Of a DNA stretch of 64,000 nucleotides, positions 37,681 through 47,565 are shown in pieces. Every line of letters starts with the position of its first letter. Position 1 is the first letter of the stretch. The notes beneath the pieces are model-generated. The model did not search any database. It had not been told where the DNA came from and saw only the letters and a list, made by a program, of their open reading frames with translations. The position numbers and the translations under genes are program-made. The stretch comes from JABDMH01 sp965222645. Lineage in GTDB: Bacteria > Bacteroidota > Bacteroidia > Chitinophagales > Saprospiraceae. The stretch covers positions 1,674,001-1,738,000 of the forward strand of contig OZ244968.1 in NCBI GenBank assembly GCA_965222645.1, in the 5' to 3' direction.

Positions 37681-38274
37681 TTACATTTCGTTGCCCACTT
37701 CAATCCTACCATCTGATGGCAAAGTAATATCACCCTCAAAGGAGCCCGGTATAGGATTGTAATTTAGATTTTCTTTAATCCCCTGTTCTGTAGAGAAATA
37801 AATGTCGACACACAGTTTTTTGAAAGCGAAATAAAACGGAATTTCTTCTTCATATTTATTTTCCATCACTTCCTTATCGATGACTGTCAAATAATCGACA
37901 CGCTGATTTTCTTCCAGGTCGAGAAATGAATTTCCGGATTTCTGTAGACAAACCTTGTCGAATTGCTCAAGGCCCTTGAGAAACTGCATTTTTATTTCCT
38001 CTGTCATTACATCTCGTAAAAGGAGATCCAGAAATTCCGGCACCCTTACATCAGAGGCGGAAGGCGATTCTGTTCTCGGCAAAATGGTATCTGCAAGAGT
38101 TTTAGCGAGGAGAAACTGTTTCTCGTCTAAAACCAGCAACTCGGCAGGTAGTTCTCCTTCTGATTTACATCCTTGCAATGATGCTAAAAGTAAAGGTGAG
38201 AAAATCGCCGATTTTGCAATCCAACCCGCTTCACCTAGTGCCTGACGTCGAGTTATTTTACTTTCCAAACCCAT
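37681..38274 (-). CDS. Gluconate 2-dehydrogenase subunit 3 family protein, Tat-targeted
   Basis: 197 residues. The N-terminus KITRRQALGEAG and a hydrophobic run ending LLLASLQGC look like a Tat signal with a possible lipid-modified Cys. The body matches the small subunit (subunit 3) of membrane-bound gluconate/sugar dehydrogenases: KTLADTILPRTESPSASDVRVPEFLDLLL. It escorts the GMC subunit encoded 6 bp downstream. The usual cytochrome c third subunit is not in the cluster. Confidence 0.88.
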   Translation of the reverse strand: MGLESKITRRQALGEAGWIAKSAIFSPLLLASLQGCKSEGELPAELLVLDEKQFLLAKTLADTILPRTESPSASDVRVPEFLDLLLRDVMTEEIKMQFLKGLEQFDKVCLQKSGNSFLDLEENQRVDYLTVIDKEVMENKYEEEIPFYFAFKKLCVDIYFSTEQGIKENLNYNPIPGSFEGDITLPSDGRIEVGNEM

Positions 38275-38366
38275 CCCTTTTTACCTTTTCCAATAAAATA
38301 GACCATTGAGTTCCCCTGGAATCTTTGCTGACTTAATTTGGCATTTTCATTCTTCCAAAAAAAAAA

Positions 38367-40484
38367 TCATAAAAAAGCATCTACCAGCTCGATCGCGGCT
38401 AGTGGAATATTTGTACCAGGTCCAAAAATGGCCACAACACCTGCACCCTTTAAAAAATCATGATCTTGTACAGGTATTATTCCACCCAGTACAACTTTAA
38501 TATCTTGTCTGCTCAATTTCTTCAAAGCTTCAATGGTTTTAGGCACTAGCGTCCGGTGCCCTCCCGTCATAGATGAAATGCCTAAGAAATGCACATCATT
38601 CTCAGCAGCTTGCAAAGCCACTTCCTCAGGGGTTTGAAAAAGAGGTCCGACATCTACATCGAAACCCATATCAGCAAAACTGGTTGCGATGATCCGGGCT
38701 CCACGATCGTGACCATCTTGTCCTAATTTTGCAATCATGATACGGGGCCGGCGGCCAAATTTTTTTGCAAAGGCACTCGATTTTTCTCGTGCCTGAATAA
38801 AAGGGGCGGACTCACTCATAGCCTTGGCATAAACCCCCGAAATTAAGGAATTATTACTGGTGTACCGGTCGAATACTATTTCCATTGCCAGAGAAATCTC
38901 GCCCAAAGTGGCCCTGGCTCTTGCGGCTGAGACACATGCTTTCAATAGATTTTCTTTTTCACTCCTTGCGACCCGTTCCACATTTTTCAAAACCCGGGCA
39001 ACCTTATCCTCATTTCGACTTTTCTTAATGGCCCTGATTCGCTCGATTTGCTTTTCCCGGACCACATCATTTTCCACTACGAGTAATTCCGGTATTGGGG
39101 CATCATCAAAAATATTAATATTTTTTCCTACAATCTTCTCCTTGCCGCTATCAATCATAGCCTGCCTGCGTGCGGCGGCTTCCTCTATTCGCTGTTTTGG
39201 TATACCCTTTTCAATTGCTGCAACCATTCCTCCCGCCTCTTCAATCTCTTTTATCCATTGCCAGGCCATACTGTAGAGTTTACCTGTCAGATGCTCTATG
39301 TATTGCGATCCACCATACGGATCAATCGCACAGCACAAATCGGTGTGTTTCTGAAGATAAAGTTGCGTATCCCGTGCAATTTTTGCCGAAAAATCTGTCG
39401 GTAAAGCCAATGCTTCATCAAGGGCATTGGTATGTAGTGATTGTGTACCACCAAGAATGGCCGAAGCAGCTTCAATTGTTGTACGGGCAATATTGTTGAA
39501 AGGATCCTGAGCAACCAGGCTCCAGCCCGAGGTCTGGCAATGTGTGCGCAATGTCGAAGACTTGGTATTGACGGGATTAAACTGGTGCATTAATTCCGCC
39601 CAAATTACACGAGCAGCCCGCATTTTTGCCACTTCGATAAAATGATCCATGCCTATGCCCCAGAAGAAACTTATCCGGGGAGCAAAATCGTCGACATCAA
39701 GACCGGCATCCACACCCATTTTTACATATTCCAGAGCATCCGCAAGTGTATAGGCGATTTCGAGATCTGCAGTGGCACCTGCCTCATGCATATGATATCC
39801 GCTCACACTGATCGAATTAAATCGCGGCATATGTGTAGACAGGTAGGCGAAAACATCTCCAACGATGCGCATGGAAGGCCCGGGAGGATAGATATAGGTG
39901 TTACGCACCATAAATTCCTTGAGAATATCATTTTGTATTGTGCCTTTCAAAAGGTTTTTTGCCACCCCCGATTCTTCTGCGGCAACAATATAAAAGGCCA
40001 GAATGGGTAAAACGGCTCCGTTCATTGTCATAGAGACAGAGATCTCATCAAGCGGTATATTCTCAAAAAGTCGCTGCATGTCCTCCACCGTATCGATGGC
40101 AACTCCAGCCTTTCCTACATCTCCAGACACCCTGGGATGATCGGAGTCATATCCACGATGAGTGGCCAGATCAAACGCTACAGAAAGTCCCTTCTGCCCT
40201 GCGGCGAGATTGTTTAAGTAGAATGCATTGCTTTCCTCTGCTGTGGAAAATCCCGCATATTGCCTTATCGTCCACGGCCGGCCGAGATACATCGTGGCGT
40301 ATGGCCCTCTTAAATAAGGAGGAAGGCCTGCGGGATAAACCAATGATTTATCAAAGGTCTTACTTCGAAGAAACTCCTCAAATCCGACCTGGTCTGCTCC
40401 ATCCTCATCAGATACATCAGTAGTTGACGAGCTATGATCAAGGTCAAAGTTCAATGTAAGCTTAGAAAAGTCAGGAACTTCCAT
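38367..40484 (-). CDS. Methylmalonyl-CoA mutase, large subunit
   Basis: 705 residues. Interconverts succinyl-CoA and methylmalonyl-CoA with adenosylcobalamin in propionate metabolism. Evidence: YLGRPWTIRQYAGFSTAEE and DLATHRGYDSDHPRV in the substrate barrel, and the cobalamin-binding DGHDRG (about 590-595, lower ligand His592) followed by the GISSMTGGH and VVLGGIIP strands. The length matches the catalytic chain (MutB/ScpA). A small-subunit gene is normally adjacent in Bacteroidota but is absent here, so it may act as a homodimer or the partner lies elsewhere. Confidence 0.95.
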   Translation of the reverse strand: MEVPDFSKLTLNFDLDHSSSTTDVSDEDGADQVGFEEFLRSKTFDKSLVYPAGLPPYLRGPYATMYLGRPWTIRQYAGFSTAEESNAFYLNNLAAGQKGLSVAFDLATHRGYDSDHPRVSGDVGKAGVAIDTVEDMQRLFENIPLDEISVSMTMNGAVLPILAFYIVAAEESGVAKNLLKGTIQNDILKEFMVRNTYIYPPGPSMRIVGDVFAYLSTHMPRFNSISVSGYHMHEAGATADLEIAYTLADALEYVKMGVDAGLDVDDFAPRISFFWGIGMDHFIEVAKMRAARVIWAELMHQFNPVNTKSSTLRTHCQTSGWSLVAQDPFNNIARTTIEAASAILGGTQSLHTNALDEALALPTDFSAKIARDTQLYLQKHTDLCCAIDPYGGSQYIEHLTGKLYSMAWQWIKEIEEAGGMVAAIEKGIPKQRIEEAAARRQAMIDSGKEKIVGKNINIFDDAPIPELLVVENDVVREKQIERIRAIKKSRNEDKVARVLKNVERVARSEKENLLKACVSAARARATLGEISLAMEIVFDRYTSNNSLISGVYAKAMSESAPFIQAREKSSAFAKKFGRRPRIMIAKLGQDGHDRGARIIATSFADMGFDVDVGPLFQTPEEVALQAAENDVHFLGISSMTGGHRTLVPKTIEALKKLSRQDIKVVLGGIIPVQDHDFLKGAGVVAIFGPGTNIPLAAIELVDAFL

Positions 40485-40561
40485 TGCGAGCTAAATTAAA
40501 GAGATATTCGCAAAAAGGTCATAATCTGATTTGTACTTTTGGCCTTTGAAATGACTCTCAT

Positions 40562-41791
40562 ATGATCTCATTTGAGCGATTTACTTTGCCTAATGGCCTA
40601 AAAGTGCTCTTGCATCCAAATTCGGAGACACCCCTTGTTGCCATAAATGTACTGTGCAAAGCAGGATCAAAATACGATCCATTACACAAGTCAGGCCTTG
40701 CTCACCTTTTTGAGCACCTCATGTTTTCAGGCACTCCGTCAGTACCGAGTTTTGATGAGCCGATACAGAAGGCAGGTGCGGAAAATAATGCATTTACAAA
40801 CAATGATCACGCGAGCTACTACAGTTACGGACCTGCTCAAAATCTGGAGACCCTGCTGTGGGTGGAAGCCGATCGATTGGCCAATCTGAAATTAAATCTG
40901 CAAACATTTCAGACACAACAGAAGGTTGTAATTGAAGAGCTCTACGAATCCTGTTTAAATGTACCCTACGGTGATGTCTGGCACCATCTACTCCCCATGA
41001 TCTACACCTCGCATCCATATGGATGGCCTACCATTGGGCTAAGTGAGGAAGAGATCAGGAGTATTACCCTGGAGGACGTTGAAATCTTTTACAAAAACTT
41101 TTATCACCCAGAAAATTGCATTCTTTCCGTTTCAGGAAATTTTGAAGTCCGGCGTGTACTTCAGTTGGCAAATGCATATTTTTCGAGTGGCACATCGACA
41201 GGTTCTAAATTACCATCCTTCACTTTTGAGGATGAAGAATATAAAGCTCAACATTCGGAGATAAAATCAGGCGTTCCAGTCACTGCTTTGTTTGTTGCTT
41301 TTCCCATGCCCGGAAGGCACCATGCTGATTATCATGCCCTTGATCTCATTACCGACCTTTTATCCAGCGGTAGATCTTCCCTTTTCTACAATCGCTTCAT
41401 CAAGGGATCTCAAATATTTGACCACGCAGATGCCTATATTACGGGCAATATTGATACCGGCCTGTTTATTATTGAAGCTAAATTTTCTAGGGGGACGAAA
41501 GTGGAGCGTGCCCTTGACGAAATCCGTTTACTACTCCAGAGCATACAGGAAAAAATCATTGATGAAAATGTCCTGGAAAAATTAATAAACGGCATCGAAT
41601 CTTCGACAGTATTTTCGGAGATTTCTACAATTAGCAAGGCAATAAATCTGGCCTATTACGAATCCCTGGGCGATGCCAACCTGATAAACAGAGAAGTAGA
41701 AGCCTATCGAAAAATTAGCAGTGAGGATATAAGAAATACAGCCAGCAAGTATTTGAATTGGGAAAAAGCCACCACACTTTTGTACCGCTAA
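40562..41791 (+). CDS. M16 family zinc peptidase
   Basis: 409 residues. The inverted zinc motif HLFEH (48-52) and the third ligand in VVIEELYES (Glu125/126) show an active M16B insulinase-type peptidase. The second half (about 220-400) is the inactive-type repeat with GVPVTALFVAFPMPGR. There is no signal peptide, so it is cytoplasmic, perhaps degrading peptides. M16B proteins often work as pairs, but no second copy is adjacent. Divergent from the mutase gene with a 77-bp gap. Confidence 0.92.
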   Translation: MISFERFTLPNGLKVLLHPNSETPLVAINVLCKAGSKYDPLHKSGLAHLFEHLMFSGTPSVPSFDEPIQKAGAENNAFTNNDHASYYSYGPAQNLETLLWVEADRLANLKLNLQTFQTQQKVVIEELYESCLNVPYGDVWHHLLPMIYTSHPYGWPTIGLSEEEIRSITLEDVEIFYKNFYHPENCILSVSGNFEVRRVLQLANAYFSSGTSTGSKLPSFTFEDEEYKAQHSEIKSGVPVTALFVAFPMPGRHHADYHALDLITDLLSSGRSSLFYNRFIKGSQIFDHADAYITGNIDTGLFIIEAKFSRGTKVERALDEIRLLLQSIQEKIIDENVLEKLINGIESSTVFSEISTISKAINLAYYESLGDANLINREVEAYRKISSEDIRNTASKYLNWEKATTLLYR

Positions 41792-41883
41792 CAGAATATC
41801 ACAAATTTAAAATCCGGAAAATGTCTGAAGAGTTTGTGAGAAATATAGATTTTGATTAATATCTGCATACCGGCTTATTTCTG

Positions 41884-43020
41884 ATGAAAATAAAAACACG
41901 GAGGAAATTCATCCATCACTTTCTACTGGGTATGGTGGGAACTGCATACCCCGGTGACTTTATATTGCCGACCAGAGATCTCTCTTCTAACAGCACCGGT
42001 AGTTATCACATTCTAATAGATGGAAAAATCTATGGTGCCAAGGCGAATGATCAGGGTCCAATAGGGGGAGGAAAAGGTTATAGACGGATGATCACAACGG
42101 GAGATCATATCGTCACCAGTCTTGATGAGCTCATCGCAGGACTTCAGGATGCAAGGAGAGGCGACACTATTTATATTCCTGGCGAAACTGTGATCGATCT
42201 GACAACATACGCATACATAGACAACCTGGTGCTGCATATTCCGGATGGGGTCATTCTGGCCGGTAGTCGTGGCTTAAAAGGCTCAAAGGGTCCTCTCATT
42301 TTTAATCAGGCACTGAAGTCGAAAACAATGATGATCGCAGAAGGACCGGATGTGAGAATAACTGGCCTCCGAATTCAGGGCCCCAATTCCAGACGGTATT
42401 TGGAGCACCACGCAAAGGCCTTTGGTCCTGGAGGAAAAAGGCATGAATACTATTATAAATTCCCAACAAATACCGGAATATTTACAAGCTATGCCAATCT
42501 CGAAATAGACAATTGTGATATCTCGGGCTTTTCTCACAGGGCAATATTCTTTTCAACAGGTAAGGGTCATCATGTGCATCATAATTTTATTCATCATTGT
42601 CAGTACAATGGCCTGGGTTACGGTGTGGGTCATGATAAATCATCCTCTCTCATCGAATACAACTACTTTGATCACAACAGACACTCCATTGCAGGAACAG
42701 GAAATCCCGGTTGTAGTTACATCGCTCGCAATAACGTCGAACTGGGTACGTCCCTAAGTCACTGCTTTGATATGCATGGAGGAAAAGACCGGAAAGATGG
42801 ATCGGAGATTGCCGGAACAAATCTTGAGATTAGGAACAATACGTTTCGAGCTGATACAGCTGCGATTGGGGTACGCGGTGAACCCGAGGATAAATGTGAT
42901 ATCTCTCGAAACTGGTTTGCAAGTCATATGGAGCTCAAACAAGCTGTGACAGACTATGGCTATGGAAACATCAATGTAGTGGACAATGTGTATGGACCTC
43001 ACCCAACTCGTGCAAAATGA
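41884..43020 (+). CDS. Tat-exported beta-helix protein (pectate-lyase-like)
   Basis: 378 residues. KTRRKFIHH plus a short hydrophobic stretch is a Tat signal. The rest is a right-handed beta-helix: VITGLRIQGPNSRRYL-like VRITGLRIQG, NLEIDNCDISGFSHRAIFFS, HHVHHNFIHHCQYNGLGYGV and LIEYNYFDHNRHSIAG. The His-rich turn (HHVHHNFIHH) may bind metal. It resembles polysaccharide lyases and epimerases; substrate unknown. Starts 92 bp after the M16 gene on the same strand. Confidence 0.82.
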   Translation: MKIKTRRKFIHHFLLGMVGTAYPGDFILPTRDLSSNSTGSYHILIDGKIYGAKANDQGPIGGGKGYRRMITTGDHIVTSLDELIAGLQDARRGDTIYIPGETVIDLTTYAYIDNLVLHIPDGVILAGSRGLKGSKGPLIFNQALKSKTMMIAEGPDVRITGLRIQGPNSRRYLEHHAKAFGPGGKRHEYYYKFPTNTGIFTSYANLEIDNCDISGFSHRAIFFSTGKGHHVHHNFIHHCQYNGLGYGVGHDKSSSLIEYNYFDHNRHSIAGTGNPGCSYIARNNVELGTSLSHCFDMHGGKDRKDGSEIAGTNLEIRNNTFRADTAAIGVRGEPEDKCDISRNWFASHMELKQAVTDYGYGNINVVDNVYGPHPTRAK

Positions 43021-43068
43021 AAATTTACTTGTCTAGTTTCGCAGATAATTCTGTTAAAATTCCTAGAC

Positions 43069-43134
43069 GATGAATTTACATTCGCCGACCTGTGTGAGAG
43101 GACTCCCTACCCTTCAGGACTGGAGGGTGAGTAG
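43069..43134 (-). repeat. Single copy of the dispersed hairpin repeat
   Basis: On the minus strand this 66-bp element reads CTACTCACCCTCCAGTCCTG, then AAGGGTAGGGAGTCC, then CAGGTCGGCGAATGTAAATTCATC. It is the same module order as the tandem array at 631-1025, with one arm decayed (ATTCATC instead of ATTCGCC). It lies in the convergent gap between the beta-helix and esterase genes. Confidence 0.75.
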
Positions 43135-43220
43135 AAAAATAACGATTGGAGGGTAGTCTAATGAGTACAACATTTATTTCAAAAAAAGATTTTTGTTCAC
43201 TTCTGTCTAAAACGGTCATC

Positions 43221-44663
43221 TCACTTGATCCTCGTGCCTTCAAAAATGCCATCCGGTGTATTTGCTTTCACCCCCACTATGTTTTCAGCCTCAAAAATGA
43301 ACTCGATCGTTGAATTTTTGCTAATAATAAAAAAACGATGCTCACCTACCGGAATTAATTTTTCCTTTGACAAAATTGATGCCTCTGCAATTAGGTAACC
43401 GCCCTCACATGTAATTTTTAGATTCTCCCCGGATCTCATACTATATTTAGCACAATATTGATTCAATTGATTCTGAGTTAAAGTAATATCAGGAAGTAAA
43501 CCTGATACATCTTCACCTAACTTTTTGAGTAAGGCGATTGCCTGCATATTTGAAGTTTTTAATGCTAGCGATTTTCTAAGTGCTGGTACTGCCAGTTCTC
43601 GCTTGTCCATTTGGTGCAGACTGCTACCATAATTAAACCAGGCTGCTGTAGAGCCCGGGAATGCTTTCGTACATTTTTCGAATATTGGTGTAGCCAAATC
43701 GGGCCTTCCCAGGTCCAGCGATTTCAGACCATAACCCATCAGTGTTTGCTCACTCCACTCAGGCAAAAAACCATAGATTTCTGCTACTTCGGCCTCGTAA
43801 GATTCAATCTCAGAGATACCACCTGCCTCGATTAGCGGTGATCTCTCCGATAGATTCCACTGTGAGAAAATAAATTCCAATCCCTTGATGGTACTTCGCT
43901 GTGGAATTGAGCCATGTGTCTCGGTTGGCATTCTGTCAAAATGCCAGGATAAATTCTTTGGTCCCTTTTCCTCAAGAAGTGCTGCCAGCTTCCAGGCTCC
44001 ACCCAACATGGTGCGATCCTCATTGCCCATTGTCATATAATAGTGGCCGATCAAGCCAGTCTGCTCTTCAAAAAATGCGTCCGTCTGTTCCATGACCAAC
44101 TTTTGATTGTCCCACCATAGGCTGGGACTAATTGCCAGGTAAGCATTAAATATGCCAGGGTGATTAATCATCGCATGCGTCGCAAACAACCCCCCAAATG
44201 AATGTCCTACTAACAGTTTGTAATCGTTTGTCCGGTAGCTCGAATTTATAAAAGGAATCAGCTCCTTCTCAATAAAAGCCAGCATATTATCAGCCCCGCC
44301 CCCTGTTGGAAACCGGACGGTATCCACCGAGGAAGGTGGCGTCAGGTCTCGCGATCGATCATCGGTATTGGGAATCCCAATCACGACCATTTCAGGAATA
44401 CGCTTATTTTTTGCTAAAAAATCTACCGTTGCGGTTGTGTGGTGAAAATTGCTATTACCATCCAGAAGATACAGGACCGGATAGTCTCTCAAGCTGTCCT
44501 TTGTATAGGAGTCAGGAAGGGAAACGAGAATCGGTCTCTCCTGATCGAGAATCAAAGAGTGCAACGCAGATGTATGCCCAATGACGACGGGCTCACCAGC
44601 TTCCTGAGCATAAAAGCCCGCACAAACAAATAGCACAGAATGAACAAGTATTGATCGAATCAT
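43221..44663 (-). CDS. Exported alpha/beta-hydrolase esterase with TPR-like region
   Basis: 480 residues from ATG 44663; the frame extends 28 codons further without a signal-like start. Signal peptide 1-18 ends GFYAQ. The esterase D/BesA-type domain has RPILVSLPDSYTKDSLRDYPVLYLLDG, the nucleophile GHSFGG and HGSIPQRS with the likely His. Residues about 300-400 hold two or three TPR-like helices (TLMGYGLKSLDLGRPDLATPIF). A strand-rich C-terminal domain follows. Similar proteins act on ferric siderophores or other esters. Confidence 0.88.
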   Translation of the reverse strand: MIRSILVHSVLFVCAGFYAQEAGEPVVIGHTSALHSLILDQERPILVSLPDSYTKDSLRDYPVLYLLDGNSNFHHTTATVDFLAKNKRIPEMVVIGIPNTDDRSRDLTPPSSVDTVRFPTGGGADNMLAFIEKELIPFINSSYRTNDYKLLVGHSFGGLFATHAMINHPGIFNAYLAISPSLWWDNQKLVMEQTDAFFEEQTGLIGHYYMTMGNEDRTMLGGAWKLAALLEEKGPKNLSWHFDRMPTETHGSIPQRSTIKGLEFIFSQWNLSERSPLIEAGGISEIESYEAEVAEIYGFLPEWSEQTLMGYGLKSLDLGRPDLATPIFEKCTKAFPGSTAAWFNYGSSLHQMDKRELAVPALRKSLALKTSNMQAIALLKKLGEDVSGLLPDITLTQNQLNQYCAKYSMRSGENLKITCEGGYLIAEASILSKEKLIPVGEHRFFIISKNSTIEFIFEAENIVGVKANTPDGIFEGTRIK

Positions 44664-44856
44664 AGTGTTTAATTGAGATCGGCAAAATACTGAATATGTG
44701 GATCTCGGGTATTCAATGACCATCCTTAGTACACTCCCTTCCCCCAAAAGACTTCCCGCTGGTGAGTGAAAGTCTGGGTAAGATACCTGATGCTCTCTCT
44801 CATAAATAGATTTGTAAACACCTCTTTTTCTACACTACGAAGTTGTTTGCATTTCC

Positions 44857-44886
44857 TTTGTCAGCAATACTCTATCTTTATATTTG
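44857..44886 (+). promoter_or_regulatory. Bacteroidota-type promoter of the cyclase gene
   Basis: TTTG (44857-44860), an 18-bp spacer, and TATATTTG (44879-44886) match the Bacteroidota -33 TTTG and -7 TAnnTTTG pattern. The predicted start point is near 44893, giving a leader of about 36 bases before the ATG at 44929. Confidence 0.65.
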
Positions 44887-44928
44887 CAAGAGTACTATGC
44901 AGTTCTCAAAAAATAGTTTGAACGCACG

Positions 44929-46875
44929 ATGAGCAGCAGAAAACGTCAATTGGCAGCGATCATGTTCACTGATATTGTGGGCTATACGGACATGATGCAA
45001 AAAAATGAGACAGCTGCTGCAGCCATTCGCCAGCGGCATCGCGATGTACTGGAAAGAGCACATTTAGAATATCAGGGAAAAGTAATACAATACTATGGTG
45101 ATGGGACACTAAGTATGTTTAGCAGTGCTGTTGAGGCTGTAAATTGTGCCATTTCTATGCAGCAACAATTCAGGGCAGGAGAAGATGTACCCCTGCGTAT
45201 GGGCATTCATTTAGGTGATGTTGTTCTCTCTGAAAATGAAATATATGGAGACGGTGTAAATCTCGCATCTCGCGTCGAATCCATGAGCGTTCCCGGAAGT
45301 ATTCTTATTTCAGATAAATTGAACGATGCCATCAAGAACCAGGTTTCCATTCCTACCAAATCACTCGGATACTTTGAATTCAAAAATATTAAGGAACCGG
45401 TAGAGGTTTTTACCATAACTCAGGAAGGGGTCAGAGTTGCTGAACGTCATGAACTTAAGGGTAAGCTGAAAGAAAACAAAAAGTCAATTGCCGTGCTCCC
45501 TTTCGTAAATATGAGTAGCGACCCGGACAATGAATATTTTAGTGATGGCATCTCTGAGGAAATCCTAAACGCCCTGGTGAAAGTTGAAGGATTAAAAGTC
45601 ACCGCCCGGACCTCATCATTCATGTTTAAAGGCAAAAATCAGGATGTGCGGGAAATTGGTGCCCAACTGGGAGTAGAACACATTCTGGAAGGGAGTGTGA
45701 GAAAAGCCGGTAACCGGGTGCGCATCACAACTCAACTCGTGAGTACGGTTGATGGATATCATTTTTTTTCAGAAACCTATGACCGTACCCTGGAAGATAT
45801 TTTTGAAGTTCAGGACGAAATTGCTTCCACGATTACAAATCTCTTGCGCGAGCATTTGAGTGAAGTAGAACATAAAAAACAAATGGTTGTAGCTCCGACA
45901 CTGAATATGGAGGCATACGAAACCTATCTGCGAGGGTTGTATTATTTCAATCAATTTGGAGATGATCGAGCCATGGGTAAGGCTATCCCAATCTTTGAAA
46001 AAGCTATCGAAATGCAACCGGATTTTGGACTGCCCCACTCTAGAATAGGACTTTGCTACATCTTTCAAGCTTGGGGAATGGTGCTATCGTGGGAAGAGGC
46101 GCATAAAAAAGCCATGGTACATATAAACAGGCTTAAAGAACTAAAAGTTGAAACAGCAGAATCCTATTTTGCACAATCAATATTTGAGATTTTCTTCAAA
46201 TGGGATTGGGAGGGTGCCATTGCCATCATCAAAAAAGGGCTGGAGCTTTTTCCAAATTATGGCAGCCTGCATCATGCACATTCTACCATGTATTATATAA
46301 AGGGTGACTTGGAATCGGCCATAAAGACACACTCGATTGGATTAGAAGTTGATCCCCTATCTATCGAAATGATCTTTTTCATGGGTATCGCTTATCTCTG
46401 GAATGATGAATTTGATAAGGCTTTGCACTATCTTGAAAAAGTGGTAGAAATCGTTCCCAACCATCGCACGGCATGGGAATACATCGGCTGGACAGCAGCC
46501 TTTCAGGGACAATATGAAAAGGCCCTGTCCTTTTTTGAAAAATTAGAACCGATCGGGTATAGGCTGCACCGATCCTCATGTCTGGGGTGGGTATATCATA
46601 AAATCAATGAACAACCAAAAGCCGAGGCTTGTCTTAAAGAGTTGCTGGAATTAGAAAAACAGTCTGTAAGCTATTCGCTCGACCTGGCTACCTTGTATAC
46701 TTGCTTTGAAGATTTCGATCGGGCTTTTCACTATCTGGAAAAAGCCATCCGCAGCAAAGTCGGTGATACTATGATGATCAGAACAGATATATTTTTAGCA
46801 CCACTACGTGATGATTCCCGTTTTGCCGAGATGGAGAAATTAGTCGGTGAGGTACCAGAGTTTGAAATCATGTAA
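44929..46875 (+). CDS. Adenylate/guanylate cyclase with TolB-like and TPR domains
   Basis: 648 residues. Class III cyclase domain 1-175: FTDIVGYT (metal Asp15), YYGDGTLSMF (Asp58) and GDGVNLASRVESM. A FlgO/TolB-like domain (about 188-300) has KSIAVLPFVNMSSDPDNEYFSDGISEEIL. TPR repeats fill 320-640, for example LNMEAYETYLRGLYYFNQFGDD. Cytoplasmic; no membrane helix. It probably makes cAMP in response to a signal sensed by the C-terminal region. Class III cyclase-TolB-TPR fusions occur in several phyla. Confidence 0.93.
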   Translation: MSSRKRQLAAIMFTDIVGYTDMMQKNETAAAAIRQRHRDVLERAHLEYQGKVIQYYGDGTLSMFSSAVEAVNCAISMQQQFRAGEDVPLRMGIHLGDVVLSENEIYGDGVNLASRVESMSVPGSILISDKLNDAIKNQVSIPTKSLGYFEFKNIKEPVEVFTITQEGVRVAERHELKGKLKENKKSIAVLPFVNMSSDPDNEYFSDGISEEILNALVKVEGLKVTARTSSFMFKGKNQDVREIGAQLGVEHILEGSVRKAGNRVRITTQLVSTVDGYHFFSETYDRTLEDIFEVQDEIASTITNLLREHLSEVEHKKQMVVAPTLNMEAYETYLRGLYYFNQFGDDRAMGKAIPIFEKAIEMQPDFGLPHSRIGLCYIFQAWGMVLSWEEAHKKAMVHINRLKELKVETAESYFAQSIFEIFFKWDWEGAIAIIKKGLELFPNYGSLHHAHSTMYYIKGDLESAIKTHSIGLEVDPLSIEMIFFMGIAYLWNDEFDKALHYLEKVVEIVPNHRTAWEYIGWTAAFQGQYEKALSFFEKLEPIGYRLHRSSCLGWVYHKINEQPKAEACLKELLELEKQSVSYSLDLATLYTCFEDFDRAFHYLEKAIRSKVGDTMMIRTDIFLAPLRDDSRFAEMEKLVGEVPEFEIM

Positions 46876-47096
46876 AAGAAGAACATTGAGTTGAACTTTT
46901 TCAGTTTCCAAAAATTGGCGGTTGCAAAAGAACAATCTTGCGTAATCTTAGATTTGAGCTCTACTTAAATATGGAAAACTTCATAAAACCCATTTTTATT
47001 AAGATTATCCACACCATGTTCCAACTGTAGGACTTAAAATTGAAACAGACGTTCTGTGAAATTCCCCGGACGTTAAAATAATAAACGCTAAAGTAT

Positions 47097-47540
47097 ATGA
47101 CGTATCCGAAGGCCTATCTATACCAGAGAATTGTTCAGGCAAAGGTATTCATCGACGAAAATTTCAGAAATGATATAAACGTCGATGATATATCTGAGGA
47201 AGCCAGGTTTTCAAAATTTCATTTTATAAGACTATTTAAAAAAGCCTATGGGTTATCGCCAAGACAATATCTAATCCGCAAAAGGATCGAGTTTGCCAGG
47301 AAGAACTTATTGAAGAACTCATCCGTAACCGCAACATGCTTTGGCTCGGGATTTAGTTCACTTGGGACCTTTTCGACTTTATTTAAAAGAAAAACAGGGT
47401 TGTCTCCATCCCAATACAAGCAGCTTCACAACAATAAGGCTATCGACCTGAAATCTAAGCCTCAAAAATATATACCCGGATGCTACCTTAAAAAAAGCAA
47501 TTATGAAGAACTGGAGAACCCACATTATATCGAAATTTAG
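47097..47540 (+). CDS. AraC-type transcription regulator (DNA-binding domain only)
   Basis: 147 residues, essentially the two-helix-turn-helix AraC domain: INVDDISEEARFSKFHFIRLFKKAYGLSPRQYLIRKRIEFA and the second HTH ending KRKTGLSPSQYK. No ligand-binding domain, so it resembles SoxS/MarA-type short regulators. It is followed 25 bp later by a VOC gene it probably controls. Confidence 0.92.
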   Translation: MTYPKAYLYQRIVQAKVFIDENFRNDINVDDISEEARFSKFHFIRLFKKAYGLSPRQYLIRKRIEFARKNLLKNSSVTATCFGSGFSSLGTFSTLFKRKTGLSPSQYKQLHNNKAIDLKSKPQKYIPGCYLKKSNYEELENPHYIEI

Positions 47541-47565
47541 CCCCTAAACAAAAGTATCTGAGATC

